The notes: generated by a model from the letters alone, not told the origin. A DNA stretch of 5,603 nt from Desulfosporosinus sp. UBA4726 (GCA_002404215.1 DHJG01000120.1:4742-10344); one strand, 5' to 3'. Counted from the first letter of the stretch, positions 1 to 5,591 are shown. Translations and numbers: made by a program.

Positions 1-1471
1 CAGTCAACGCGGTGTAAATATTGGCCTCGCCCGCGCCAAAGAACTCATCGGTCCCAGGTTTGCCTAAATCGACCGCTGTCTGTTGAATCAATGCAGTCAC
101 TTGGGCTGGGGTCAATCCGGGATTATTGGCCTTGATGACTCCGGCAATCCCTGCAACTTTCGGCGAAGCCATCGAGGTACCTTGCATCAGAGCGTAGCCC
201 CGAAGATTTGATGTAATATAGGGTTTCATTTTAGTCGGATAGGTGCTAAACGTATTGTAGTGGAGGTCCCGTAGATTGAGATCACCAGTTTGGTCAAAGA
301 TTGGTCCATAGTCACCGCCGGGGGCGGCTACATCGATGGTGCGGAATCCATAATTAGAATAGAAAGCAATTTTATCTGTAGACCATTCGTTAGAAGAGGA
401 TACGGTAATAACTCCTGGGATTTGTCCTGGTAATTCGCGAGATGCGCCTTTAAACTGAAGCCCTGAGTCTCCGTAAATTTGGTTCATGAAACTTGTGATT
501 GTGGTGGGATTATTTAAGTTAAGAGACTCATTGCCCGCAGCAGTGACCACTGTGACATTATGATCTATTGCATATTGAATGGCCCGTCTGTATAAAAGTA
601 CATCGGCAACGTCACTGTAAGCATTATTGTTATCTAGGTACGAATAACGAGAGATACTATCAAATCCACCTATGGACAAATTTATTACGTCCACTTTGTC
701 TTTAGTTGCTTGGTCGATAGCAGATATAATCCAGGGCGTCGGGGCACTGCCGTTAGCAGGGAAGATACGATAAGCACGGATTCCTAAATTGGGGCCAACT
801 CCTTTCATTTTGCCATTTGCCGCAATAGAACCCGCAACGTGTGTACCGTGCCCGAAGCGATCCCCATAGTCATTAGGATCTCCAGTTTCGGTTACGTCTC
901 CGTCTGCATTGGCTGGTACAAAGTTTTGCCCGCCAATAATGTTAGGCTTGAGATCTGGATGGTTAAAATCAATCCCAGTGTCAATGATACCAACAATCGC
1001 CTTGTGGATTACAGTTCCATCAAGGTTTTTCACGCCGCCAGTCTCTAGTGCATATGAATCTCCATTATGGGTAATCCGTTGAATATCCCATTGATAGTTC
1101 CAGTAACTGTCGGTTTGATTAGCTTGAGGAATATCTGTAACAGGTAGACCATTGGCAGCTAGTGGATCAATTGTTTTATTATCTAATTTTAAAACCAACG
1201 ACACATTTGAGGCTTGAATTCCCTTAATTTCCTTGAGATTATTTAAAAAGGAGGGGTTATCAGATTGTACCTCGAGTCCTGATACCTCAGTCAATACCAG
1301 AAGAACCTTGCCTCCAGCTTTGGAAATAAGTAAATCATAGTTAGCGGGAATTTGCTGCTGGAAAGCAATCGTGTAGGTGTTTTTTGTCGGATCTGCACCG
1401 GCTGGAGCAATGAACGTTGTCATGATAAGGGTTATTGTGGCTACCAACCCAAGAAACTTGTGCTTATTCAC
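1..1471 (-). CDS. Secreted subtilisin-like serine protease (S8 family), C-terminal end cut off by the window
   Basis: Reading the minus strand from a GTG at 1469-1471 gives 490 uninterrupted codons that run off at base 1. Residues 1-26 are a signal peptide: Lys-rich start, hydrophobic core, then AGA before Asp27, a typical signal peptidase I site. Residues about 30-110 look like an I9-type propeptide that would act as chaperone and inhibitor. The peptidase domain follows with all S8 landmarks: Asp164 in IIDTGID, His208 in GHGTHVAG, oxyanion Asn314 in AAGNES and Ser433 in GTSMASP. The enzyme is therefore predicted to be an active extracellular or wall-associated endopeptidase, used for nutrient protein breakdown or processing. 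The Asn-to-Ser interval is 119 residues, against about 66 in subtilisin, so a surface insertion lies there. The GTG start is supported by AAAGGGAG eight bases upstream. No partner gene is visible. The family is certain; the substrate is unknown. Confidence 0.95.
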   Translation of the reverse strand, partial: MNKHKFLGLVATITLIMTTFIAPAGADPTKNTYTIAFQQQIPANYDLLISKAGGKVLLVLTEVSGLEVQSDNPSFLNNLKEIKGIQASNVSLVLKLDNKTIDPLAANGLPVTDIPQANQTDSYWNYQWDIQRITHNGDSYALETGGVKNLDGTVIHKAIVGIIDTGIDFNHPDLKPNIIGGQNFVPANADGDVTETGDPNDYGDRFGHGTHVAGSIAANGKMKGVGPNLGIRAYRIFPANGSAPTPWIISAIDQATKDKVDVINLSIGGFDSISRYSYLDNNNAYSDVADVLLYRRAIQYAIDHNVTVVTAAGNESLNLNNPTTITSFMNQIYGDSGLQFKGASRELPGQIPGVITVSSSNEWSTDKIAFYSNYGFRTIDVAAPGGDYGPIFDQTGDLNLRDLHYNTFSTYPTKMKPYITSNLRGYALMQGTSMASPKVAGIAGVIKANNPGLTPAQVTALIQQTAVDLGKPGTDEFFGAGEANIYTALT

Positions 1472-1480
1472 TTTGTTATT

Positions 1481-1488
1481 CTCCCTTT
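1481..1488 (-). promoter_or_regulatory. Ribosome binding site of the S8 protease
   Basis: On the minus strand AAAGGGAG lies nine bases before the GTG at 1471 (intervening bases AATAACAAA). It decides the start, because no ATG upstream in this frame is followed by a better signal peptide. Confidence 0.7.
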
Positions 1489-1573
1489 CTAAACGAATAT
1501 GAGTAATTCCTTTTGCATCTTCCAAGGTGAATATCAGACACTTCAAAATTGTGTATAAGTTGAGTTAAGTGAA

Positions 1574-1603
1574 ATGCTAATCTGTAATACGCCCTGTTGT
1601 CAA
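1574..1603 (-). promoter_or_regulatory. Candidate sigma-A promoter of the S8 protease
   Basis: On the minus strand a perfect TTGACA (1598-1603) is followed after 18 bases by TAGCAT (1574-1579), a 4 of 6 match to TATAAT. Transcription would start near 1567 and give a leader of about 95 bases. A second, weaker pair lies just downstream: TTAGCA, 17 bases, TATACA. The -35 is good and the -10 is mediocre, so this is only a candidate. Confidence 0.35.
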
Positions 1604-1685
1604 GAGAAATTTTGGAAAGCGCAGGAAATTTGAAGGATCTGCCTATGTACGAGAGGCTGGGATGGAGGACTACCTTCAATATAAC

Positions 1686-1696
1686 TGGTCAGACCA
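1686..1696. promoter_or_regulatory. Operator-like palindrome TGGTCAGACCA over the larA -35
   Basis: TGGTC and GACCA form perfect five-base arms around a central A. With one bulged T, the symmetry extends outwards to CTG at 1685-1687 and CAG at 1698-1700. FadR-subfamily (FCD) GntR regulators such as FadR, PdhR and LldR are known to bind sites of the form TNGTNNNACNA, which this matches exactly. LldR and LutR relatives often control lactate use, which would suit a lactate racemase gene. No regulator gene is visible here, so the assignment is inferred from the site and its position. Confidence 0.5.
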
Positions 1697-1715
1697 TCAG
1701 ACAATGTGATATAAT
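1686..1715 (+). promoter_or_regulatory. Extended -10 promoter of larA
   Basis: TGATATAAT at 1707-1715 is a perfect TATAAT (1710-1715) with the upstream TGn of extended -10 promoters. TGGTCA at 1686-1691, 18 bases upstream, matches the -35 consensus at 4 of 6 positions. The start site would be near 1722, leaving a leader of about 136 bases before the larA ATG. No other promoter between here and larA looks as good. The operator-like palindrome covers the -35 element, so repression by occlusion is plausible. Confidence 0.65.
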
Positions 1716-1843
1716 ATAGTGGATTTATCCCATAACAAAGTGTCAATAAATAGTTGCCTTTATTGTTTTTGGTTAATACCTATAAAAACCTTGCTAATGG
1801 GGAAGAATCAAAATCAAGTTAAGCTGAATCAATTTATATTATT

Positions 1844-1850
1844 AAGGAGA
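1844..1850 (+). promoter_or_regulatory. Ribosome binding site of larA
   Basis: AAGGAGA ends seven bases before the ATG at 1858. It fixes this start rather than any frame opening farther upstream. Confidence 0.85.
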
Positions 1851-1857
1851 TGTCAGA

Positions 1858-3117
1858 ATGGAAGTTACTTTAGCTTATGGAAAAAATGGATTGAGGATTA
1901 ACGTTCCTGAGCATACGAGAATTATCGAACCCAACGACTTGGCGCTGCCAGAGGACGATCATGAACTTGTGTTACAGGCTCTGCGTAATCCTATAGGCAC
2001 GAGACCTCTAAAAGAAATGGTTAAGTCAAGTGATAAGGTTGTTATTGTAATTAGCGATATTACTAGGCCAACACCAAATCATAAATTAATTCCCTGGATA
2101 CTTGAAGAGCTTCCTCATGTCCCCATAGAAAATATTACAATCATCAACGGGACAGCAACTCACCGTGATCAAACTAGAGATGAGTTTATCGAGATGTTAG
2201 GGGAAAATGTTGTAGATACTGTTCGTATTATTAATCACCACTGTCACGAAAAATCAGAACTTACACACCTTGGAAAAAGTAGCTTCGGCTGCGAGATATA
2301 TCTTAATAAAGAATATGTTGATGCAGACTTTAGAATTGTAACAGGGTTCATTGAGCCTCATTTTTTTGCTGGGTTTTCTGGAGGACCAAAGGGAATTATG
2401 CCTGGAGTCGCAGGGATTGAAACCATTTTAACGTTTCATAACGCGAAAATGATTGGTCATCCATTAGCTACTTGGGGTATTTTAGAGAATAATCCCCTTC
2501 AAGAAATGGCGAGAGAAGTTAATACTTTCTGTAAACCCGATTTTCTGCTCAATGTGGCCTTGGATGGTAAAAAAGAGATAACGAATGTTTTTGCCGGTGA
2601 GTTGGTTGCGGCTCATGCTACCGGGTGTGCTTACGTCAAAGAACATGCCATGATCAAATGTGACAAGAGCTACGACGTAGTGATTACTACGAACTCGGGT
2701 TACCCTCTTGATCAAAACCTATATCAGGCTGTCAAAGGGATGAACGCGGCTCATAAGATCGTCAAAGAAGGTGGGACGATAATTAGTGCCTCAGAATGCA
2801 TTGAAGGTATGCCTGAGCACGGTAACTTTGTAAAGATATTAGAGATGCGCAAGTCTCCGAAAGAACTCTTAGAAATGATTAATGACCCTTCTTTTCAAAT
2901 GTTTGATCAATGGGAAGCGCAAAGACTAGCTATGATTCAGGAATGGGCAGATGTTTACCTGTATTCCACGTTACCCGATGAATCGGTTAGAATTGCAATG
3001 ATTACTCCCACGAAGGATATTGAACAGACGTTGGTTGATCTATCGCTTAAATACGGCGATGAAATGAGTATTGCAGTATTGCCGTTTGGCCCCCTGACGA
3101 TTCCATATATAGATTAG
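1858..3117 (+). CDS. larA: LarA-family nickel-dependent (lactate) racemase
   Basis: The 419-residue product is close to the 424 residues of Lactiplantibacillus plantarum LarA, a cytoplasmic enzyme that interconverts D- and L-lactate by hydride transfer to a nickel-pincer nucleotide cofactor. Lining the sequences up by motif, the known key residues are present: Asp67 and Arg70 in SDITRP, His102 in ATHR, His168 and Lys178 in EPHFFAGFSGGPKGIMPG, His194 in TFHNAKM, and Gln290 and Lys293 in YQAVKG. In LarA the lysine in the SGGPK motif carries the cofactor, a histidine ligates nickel, and two other histidines act as acid/base. The gene stands alone between its own promoter and terminator. The cofactor genes larB, larC and larE are not here and must be elsewhere if the enzyme works. 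LarA homologues also include racemases and epimerases of other 2-hydroxyacids, such as malate, so lactate is the likely but unproven substrate. Confidence 0.9.
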   Translation: MEVTLAYGKNGLRINVPEHTRIIEPNDLALPEDDHELVLQALRNPIGTRPLKEMVKSSDKVVIVISDITRPTPNHKLIPWILEELPHVPIENITIINGTATHRDQTRDEFIEMLGENVVDTVRIINHHCHEKSELTHLGKSSFGCEIYLNKEYVDADFRIVTGFIEPHFFAGFSGGPKGIMPGVAGIETILTFHNAKMIGHPLATWGILENNPLQEMAREVNTFCKPDFLLNVALDGKKEITNVFAGELVAAHATGCAYVKEHAMIKCDKSYDVVITTNSGYPLDQNLYQAVKGMNAAHKIVKEGGTIISASECIEGMPEHGNFVKILEMRKSPKELLEMINDPSFQMFDQWEAQRLAMIQEWADVYLYSTLPDESVRIAMITPTKDIEQTLVDLSLKYGDEMSIAVLPFGPLTIPYID

Positions 3118-3152
3118 GTTTGTTTAATCTAAATATGTTTTGACTTTTAATA

Positions 3153-3199
3153 AAGAATGGGCACCTATTTATATAGGCGCCCATTCTTAGTTTCGTTTT
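3153..3199 (+). terminator. Rho-independent terminator after larA
   Basis: A ten-pair stem, AAGAATGGGC (3153-3162) with GCCCATTCTT (3179-3188), continues past one A/C mismatch into CCTAT/ATAGG with a TTAT loop. It is followed by a T-rich tail, TTTCGTTTT (3191-3199). It lies between the convergent larA and SASP genes. On the minus strand the tail (TATTAAAAG) is much poorer in T, so it probably serves larA best and the SASP only partly. Confidence 0.85.
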
Positions 3200-3261
3200 A
3201 AGGAAGTTGGAGGTTGGCTGACACTTTGTCTATTGACATAATGTTCAAAAAGAACTCGGAT

Positions 3262-3483
3262 TTAATCTACAACGTCCGAACCATGTTCCGCCATTTCCTT
3301 TTCGGCAAAAGTAATCATTTTCTTGACCATGTTTCCGCCGATTTGGCCAACTTCTCGAGTTGTCATATTCGCAAACCCTTTTTCTTGAATATCATCGTCT
3401 AACTGCAGTTCTTCGGCTACTTCCCACTTAAGTTTATCCAACTGCCTTTCGGATTCAGGAACTTCAGGTGTATTACGGCTCAT
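3262..3483 (-). CDS. Small acid-soluble spore protein, alpha/beta type
   Basis: The 73-residue product resembles the alpha/beta-type SASP family, which coats and protects DNA in the dormant spore and is broken down at germination for amino acids. The two conserved blocks are visible. LDKLKWEVAEEL (residues 15-26) contains the region cut by the germination protease GPR, probably at Glu21-Val22. MTTREVGQIGGNMVKKMI (residues 40-57) is the DNA-binding Gly-Gly block, followed by AEKEMAEH. I chose the ATG at 3481-3483 because AAGGAGGA lies seven bases upstream and family members start a few residues before this acidic, Pro-rich segment. An in-frame start at 3537 would add 18 unrelated residues and place the ribosome binding site inside the gene. 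Expression is expected in the forespore under sigma-G. The gene is monocistronic. Confidence 0.9.
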   Translation of the reverse strand: MSRNTPEVPESERQLDKLKWEVAEELQLDDDIQEKGFANMTTREVGQIGGNMVKKMITFAEKEMAEHGSDVVD

Positions 3484-3490
3484 TTGACCA

Positions 3491-3498
3491 TCCTCCTT
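3491..3498 (-). promoter_or_regulatory. Ribosome binding site of the SASP gene
   Basis: AAGGAGGA on the minus strand, seven bases before the ATG at 3483, is close to a perfect anti-Shine-Dalgarno match. It shows that the short start is the real one. Confidence 0.85.
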
Positions 3499-3524
3499 TT
3501 TCAGTTGTTTTATAAACACATTCA

Positions 3525-3555
3525 TAATTTTCTCCATTGACGAAGATTTTATACA
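3525..3555 (-). promoter_or_regulatory. Weak candidate sigma-G promoter of the SASP gene
   Basis: On the minus strand TGTATA (3550-3555) is followed after 18 bases by AAAATTA (3525-3531). This is 5 of 6 for the sigma-G -35 and 4 of 7 for the CATACTA-like -10. The spacing and the roughly 35-base leader are right for a SASP gene. The -10 is poor, so the call rests partly on knowing how SASP genes are controlled. Confidence 0.25.
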
Positions 3556-3772
3556 AGTTTATTAAACACATAGTTTTGAAGTGTGGGAATTTTAGAGGCG
3601 GTTGATCATCGGATAGAGGATATTTACTTCCCCTGTCGAATTATCCATAGAGTAGGAAGGTGACTCTTTAGGTGTATGTTTGGACGTTCCTATAGAAGGC
3701 TTCATTTTCAGAACAAGCGGAACCCTAATTCGGTGATATTAGATATAGTTTCATACATAGAGGGGGAACAAT
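3538..3772. other. Divergent intergenic region between the SASP gene and hypA
   Basis: Nothing here encodes a recognisable protein. TATAGT at 3744-3749 is the best -10-like hexamer for hypA, but no -35 stands 16-18 bases before it. No sigma-54 (GG-N10-GC) promoter was found. hypA must be transcribed from here, since its neighbour upstream is divergent, so its promoter is either weak or activator-dependent. Confidence 0.5.
3761..3766 (+). promoter_or_regulatory. Ribosome binding site of hypA
   Basis: AGGGGG lies six bases before the GTG at 3773 and only four before the out-of-frame ATG at 3771. The spacing favours the GTG, which gives the family's MHEMSL start. Confidence 0.65.
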
Positions 3773-4114
3773 GTGCACGAAATGTCTTTGATGGGAGGAG
3801 TTTTTGAGCTCATTGAACAGACCCTCTCCCAGCATGAAGTAGAGCGAGTTCTGCAAGTTAAACTAAGAGTTGGGGAACTCACAAATGCACAACCAGATGC
3901 TTTGCAGATGGCATTTGAAGCTTATAGCAAGGATACGATATGTGAAGGCGCGGACCTGTTGGTGGAGCGCGTTCCGGTGCTTGGTCGTTGCCGAGATTGT
4001 CATCATGAGTTCAACGTGGAAACAATGTTTTTCCTCTGTCCGAACTGTCAGAATACCGGCATTGAAATAATTCAGGGGGAGGAGCTTTTACTTGAAAGTT
4101 TGGAGGTTGAATAA
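3773..4114 (+). CDS. hypA: Hydrogenase maturation nickel metallochaperone HypA
   Basis: The 113-residue product has the usual HypA length. It starts MHEMSL, where His2 with its neighbours forms the nickel-binding site that passes Ni(II) to the hydrogenase large-subunit precursor. The structural zinc site is present as two CxxC pairs, Cys73/Cys76 and Cys89/Cys92. HypA works in the cytoplasm with HypB, which follows directly: the TAA of hypA and the ATG of hypB share base 4114, so translation is probably coupled. The start is GTG at 3773, because only this start gives the essential His2. An ATG two bases earlier is in another frame and opens a six-codon frame ending at 3791. Urease also uses HypA in some bacteria, but the hydrogenase protease nearby points to [NiFe] hydrogenase. 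Confidence 0.95.
   Translation: MHEMSLMGGVFELIEQTLSQHEVERVLQVKLRVGELTNAQPDALQMAFEAYSKDTICEGADLLVERVPVLGRCRDCHHEFNVETMFFLCPNCQNTGIEIIQGEELLLESLEVE
4102..4107 (+). promoter_or_regulatory. Ribosome binding site of hypB inside hypA
   Basis: GGAGGT in the last codons of hypA ends six bases before the hypB ATG at 4114. Together with the TAATG stop-start overlap it indicates coupled translation of the two genes. Confidence 0.8.
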
Positions 4115-4812
4115 TGGAACCAAATCGACGTGAGATTGAAGTGAAAGCGAAGTTACTTGGTTCAAATAATATGCAGGCTGATCTAAACCGCGCCCATTTC
4201 CGGGAGAATAATTGTTTAGCTATTAATTTGATAGGTTCGCCTGGAGCAGGGAAAACGGCTCTCTTGGAAAAGACATTGCCGCAACTAATCGTAAACCTGC
4301 AGGTGGGGGTTATTGAGGGGGATATTTTTACAAGTAAAGATGCGGATCGCATAGCCGTTCACGAAGTTCCAGTGGTTCAGATCAATACTGGTGGAGGATG
4401 TCACCTCGACAGTAAGATGGTCAGTAAGGTGTTACCCGAATTTGATTGTAAGTCAACGGATCTCATGATTATAGAAAACGTTGGTAATCTTGTTTGTCCG
4501 GCCGATTTTGATCTAGGTGAAGCGTTTAAGGTTATTGTGTTAAGCATCGTCGAGGGGGATGATAAGCCGGCTAAATATCCCGTGATCTTCCGCAACGCCA
4601 AGGCGGTTGTACTTAACAAGATGGACCTTGAGGCGTTTACTGACGTGAATATGGGGAATATGAAACAAGATATTCGGATCATTAATCCGGATATTCATAT
4701 CTTCGAGGTTTCATGTCGGAACGGAAATGGTCTTGAAGCATGGACGAGTTGGTTAAGTCAGGAAGTCACAGCCTACCAGGAGAAAGAAAACTTAGCTGGC
4801 ACTAAGCTCTAG
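4114..4812 (+). CDS. hypB: Hydrogenase nickel incorporation GTPase HypB
   Basis: The 232-residue product is a SIMIBI-class GTPase that drives nickel transfer to the hydrogenase large subunit with HypA. The P-loop is GSPGAGKT (residues 41-48) and the guanine-specifying motif is NKMD (168-171). The metal site at the dimer interface is complete: Cys96-His97 in GGGCHLD and Cys128 in NLVCPAD. EGD at 68-70 lies in the region of switch I. The N-terminus has neither the CxxCGC high-affinity nickel site of Escherichia coli HypB nor the His-rich stretch of rhizobial proteins, so it is the simple form that relies on HypA and other nickel sources. It overlaps hypA by one base. The other maturation genes hypC, hypD, hypE and hypF do not follow; the transcript appears to run about 200 bases to the terminator at 4960-5019. 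Confidence 0.95.
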   Translation: MEPNRREIEVKAKLLGSNNMQADLNRAHFRENNCLAINLIGSPGAGKTALLEKTLPQLIVNLQVGVIEGDIFTSKDADRIAVHEVPVVQINTGGGCHLDSKMVSKVLPEFDCKSTDLMIIENVGNLVCPADFDLGEAFKVIVLSIVEGDDKPAKYPVIFRNAKAVVLNKMDLEAFTDVNMGNMKQDIRIINPDIHIFEVSCRNGNGLEAWTSWLSQEVTAYQEKENLAGTKL

Positions 4813-4882
4813 CGAAGGGGGTCCCTTCTCGCCATCCTTGGCCAGCGGCTATTTGGTGCACATATACCACGCATTTTCAGAC

Positions 4883-4891
4883 TGGTATAAT
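4883..4891 (+). promoter_or_regulatory. Candidate extended -10 promoter downstream of hypB
   Basis: TGGTATAAT at 4883-4891 is a perfect TATAAT with an upstream TGn. The -35 position (TATACC, 4863-4868, 17-base spacer) matches only 3 of 6, which extended -10 promoters tolerate. A transcript would start near 4898, and no plausible gene lies before the terminator. Confidence 0.4.
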
Positions 4892-4897
4892 AAAGGT

Positions 4898-5019
4898 TGA
4901 TGCTATGGCAGGGCGCGATGCATTGTGTCACAATCATGGATTGACAAGGTCTTGTGGAAAAAACCCACTTATAAGGTGCATTGTTAGTGTGCCTTATAAG
5001 TGGGTTTTATTTGTTTTTT
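4898..5019 (+). ncRNA. Possible small RNA or structured 3' end of the hypAB transcript
   Basis: A transcript from the promoter at 4883-4891 would be about 120 bases and end at the strong terminator. It contains further pairing potential: ATTGTG-T-CACAAT (4922-4934), the overlapping and mutually exclusive CAATC-ATG-GATTG (4931-4943), and ACAAG-GT-CTTGT (4944-4955). An open frame from 4905 runs through the terminator into the antisense of the protease gene and is not credible as a protein. The same bases would also be the end of the hypAB messenger. I recognise no known RNA family. Confidence 0.3.
4960..5019. terminator. Strong bidirectional terminator between hypB and the hydrogenase protease gene
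   Basis: Bases 4960-4980 pair with 4988-5008 over 21 positions: 17 perfect pairs from AAAACCC to AAGG, then two G-U wobbles and two more pairs, closing a seven-base loop (TTGTTAG). The plus strand continues TTTTATTTGTTTTTT (5005-5019). The minus strand continues with seven Ts (complement of 4957-4963). It therefore suits both the plus-strand hypAB messenger and the minus-strand protease gene, which converge here. Confidence 0.9.
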
Positions 5020-5047
5020 GGCTGAGAGAAGGAATTTTAATTTGCAA

Positions 5048-5548
5048 TCATTGTGCCGTTGAAGTCGAAGTGAAGGTACCTACGCTCTGAATGGTAGCAA
5101 TCTCTTGAAGGACAAGCTCCGTAAGACGAGGAAGTAACGCTTGGATCTCCGGGCTGATATCCATTCCCCATGCTAAGCTTTTGGGTTGAATACCAAAAAT
5201 TAAGGTTTGCGGAGCATGACCAAGTATATTAGCCATGGTAAGTACTTCAATAATCCCGATTTGATGAAATGAAACTGCGAATTGTTCAGGGAGTACTTGG
5301 ATATCTCCTGGTCGAAAGCGAAACAATGACCCAGGCTCAGCTTTAGCATCGAGCGCATCGACGACAATCAGAAAATCTACTTCTTGAATCAGATGAACCA
5401 GTTCAAGTCCCGCTGTGCCCCCTTCTAGAAGTTCCACATCTTCAGGAAGTGGAATCTTTGCCAGTTCGTCCAAAAAGCGGACGCCTAGACCTTCGTCCGA
5501 TAAGAGGACGTTTCCGACTCCCATCACCATAATTTTTGGCGAACGCAT
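5048..5548 (-). CDS. [NiFe]-hydrogenase maturation endopeptidase (HyaD/HybD/HycI family, M52)
   Basis: The 166-residue product belongs to the M52 family, which cuts the C-terminal extension from the [NiFe]-hydrogenase large subunit once nickel is inserted, so that the active site can close. The three expected nickel-sensing ligands are visible: Glu19 in GVGNVLLSDEGLGVR, Asp64 in VVDALD and His95 in SFHQIG, corresponding to Glu16, Asp62 and His93 of E. coli HybD. The length matches the family (about 160 residues). The last dozen residues are Ser/Thr-rich and look like a variable tail. The ATG at 5546-5548 is chosen because AGAAGGGA stands about ten bases upstream. Such genes usually follow the hydrogenase structural genes, which would lie beyond the window's right edge; this is inference. 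Which isoenzyme it serves cannot be told, so no symbol is given. Confidence 0.92.
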   Translation of the reverse strand: MRSPKIMVMGVGNVLLSDEGLGVRFLDELAKIPLPEDVELLEGGTAGLELVHLIQEVDFLIVVDALDAKAEPGSLFRFRPGDIQVLPEQFAVSFHQIGIIEVLTMANILGHAPQTLIFGIQPKSLAWGMDISPEIQALLPRLTELVLQEIATIQSVGTFTSTSTAQ

Positions 5549-5563
5549 AACTACATTCCCTTC

Positions 5564-5591
5564 TTATGTTCAGTTTTACCGAAGAACATAA
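5564..5591. repeat. Inverted repeat upstream of the hydrogenase protease gene
   Basis: TTATGTTC (5564-5571) and GAACATAA (5584-5591) are perfect eight-base arms around a 12-base spacer. The nearer arm begins 16 bases before the protease ATG, so it lies in the leader. There is no T tract on the minus strand after it, so it is not an ordinary terminator. It could be an operator or a leader hairpin. Confidence 0.5.

Larger units (their letters stand above)
1472..1857. other. Divergent intergenic region between the S8 protease and larA
   Basis: This 386-base stretch has no convincing gene. It holds the leader and candidate promoter of the protease on the minus strand, and the promoter, operator-like palindrome and roughly 136-base leader of larA on the plus strand. 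The larA leader is A/T-rich. Its only visible secondary structure is a weak GTTTTT/AAAAAC pairing around 1765-1790. I recognise no known riboswitch consensus in it. Short open frames in this stretch lack ribosome binding sites and were not called. Confidence 0.7.

Noticed and set aside
1476..1679. Minus-strand open frame of 67 codons in the leader of the S8 protease, ending four bases before its GTG
   Set aside because: It begins with TTG without a ribosome binding site, starts upstream of the candidate promoter, and its product resembles nothing I recognise. The close stop is probably chance.
1722..1857. Nickel/cobalt riboswitch in the larA leader
   Set aside because: The leader is A/T-rich and shows no multi-helix architecture or conserved G-rich joining segments. 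No known aptamer consensus was recognised.
1719..1901. Plus-strand open frame of 60 codons overlapping the start of larA
   Set aside because: It would start at about the transcription start, has no ribosome binding site, and overlaps the well-supported larA start and its RBS.
3734..3759. Sigma-E-like pair TGATATT and CATACAT before hypA
   Set aside because: Transcription would start within the ribosome binding site, the spacing looks short, and mother-cell control of hypA makes little sense.
4011..4352. Minus-strand open frame of 113 codons across the hypA-hypB junction
   Set aside because: It is antisense to two well-supported genes, with no ribosome binding site or recognisable family.
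4814..4828. Small hairpin GAAGGG-GGT-CCCTTC just after hypB as a terminator
   Set aside because: There are only six pairs with a three-base loop and no T tract. The real terminator lies at 4960-5019.
4941..4975. Perfect TTGACA at 4941-4946 followed by TATAAG at 4970-4975 as a promoter
   Set aside because: The spacing is 23 bases, too long for sigma-A, and the -10 lies inside the terminator stem.
4905..5090. Plus-strand open frame of 61 codons downstream of hypB
   Set aside because: It reads through the 21-pair terminator and into the antisense of the protease gene. Its Cys-containing sequence has no family features.
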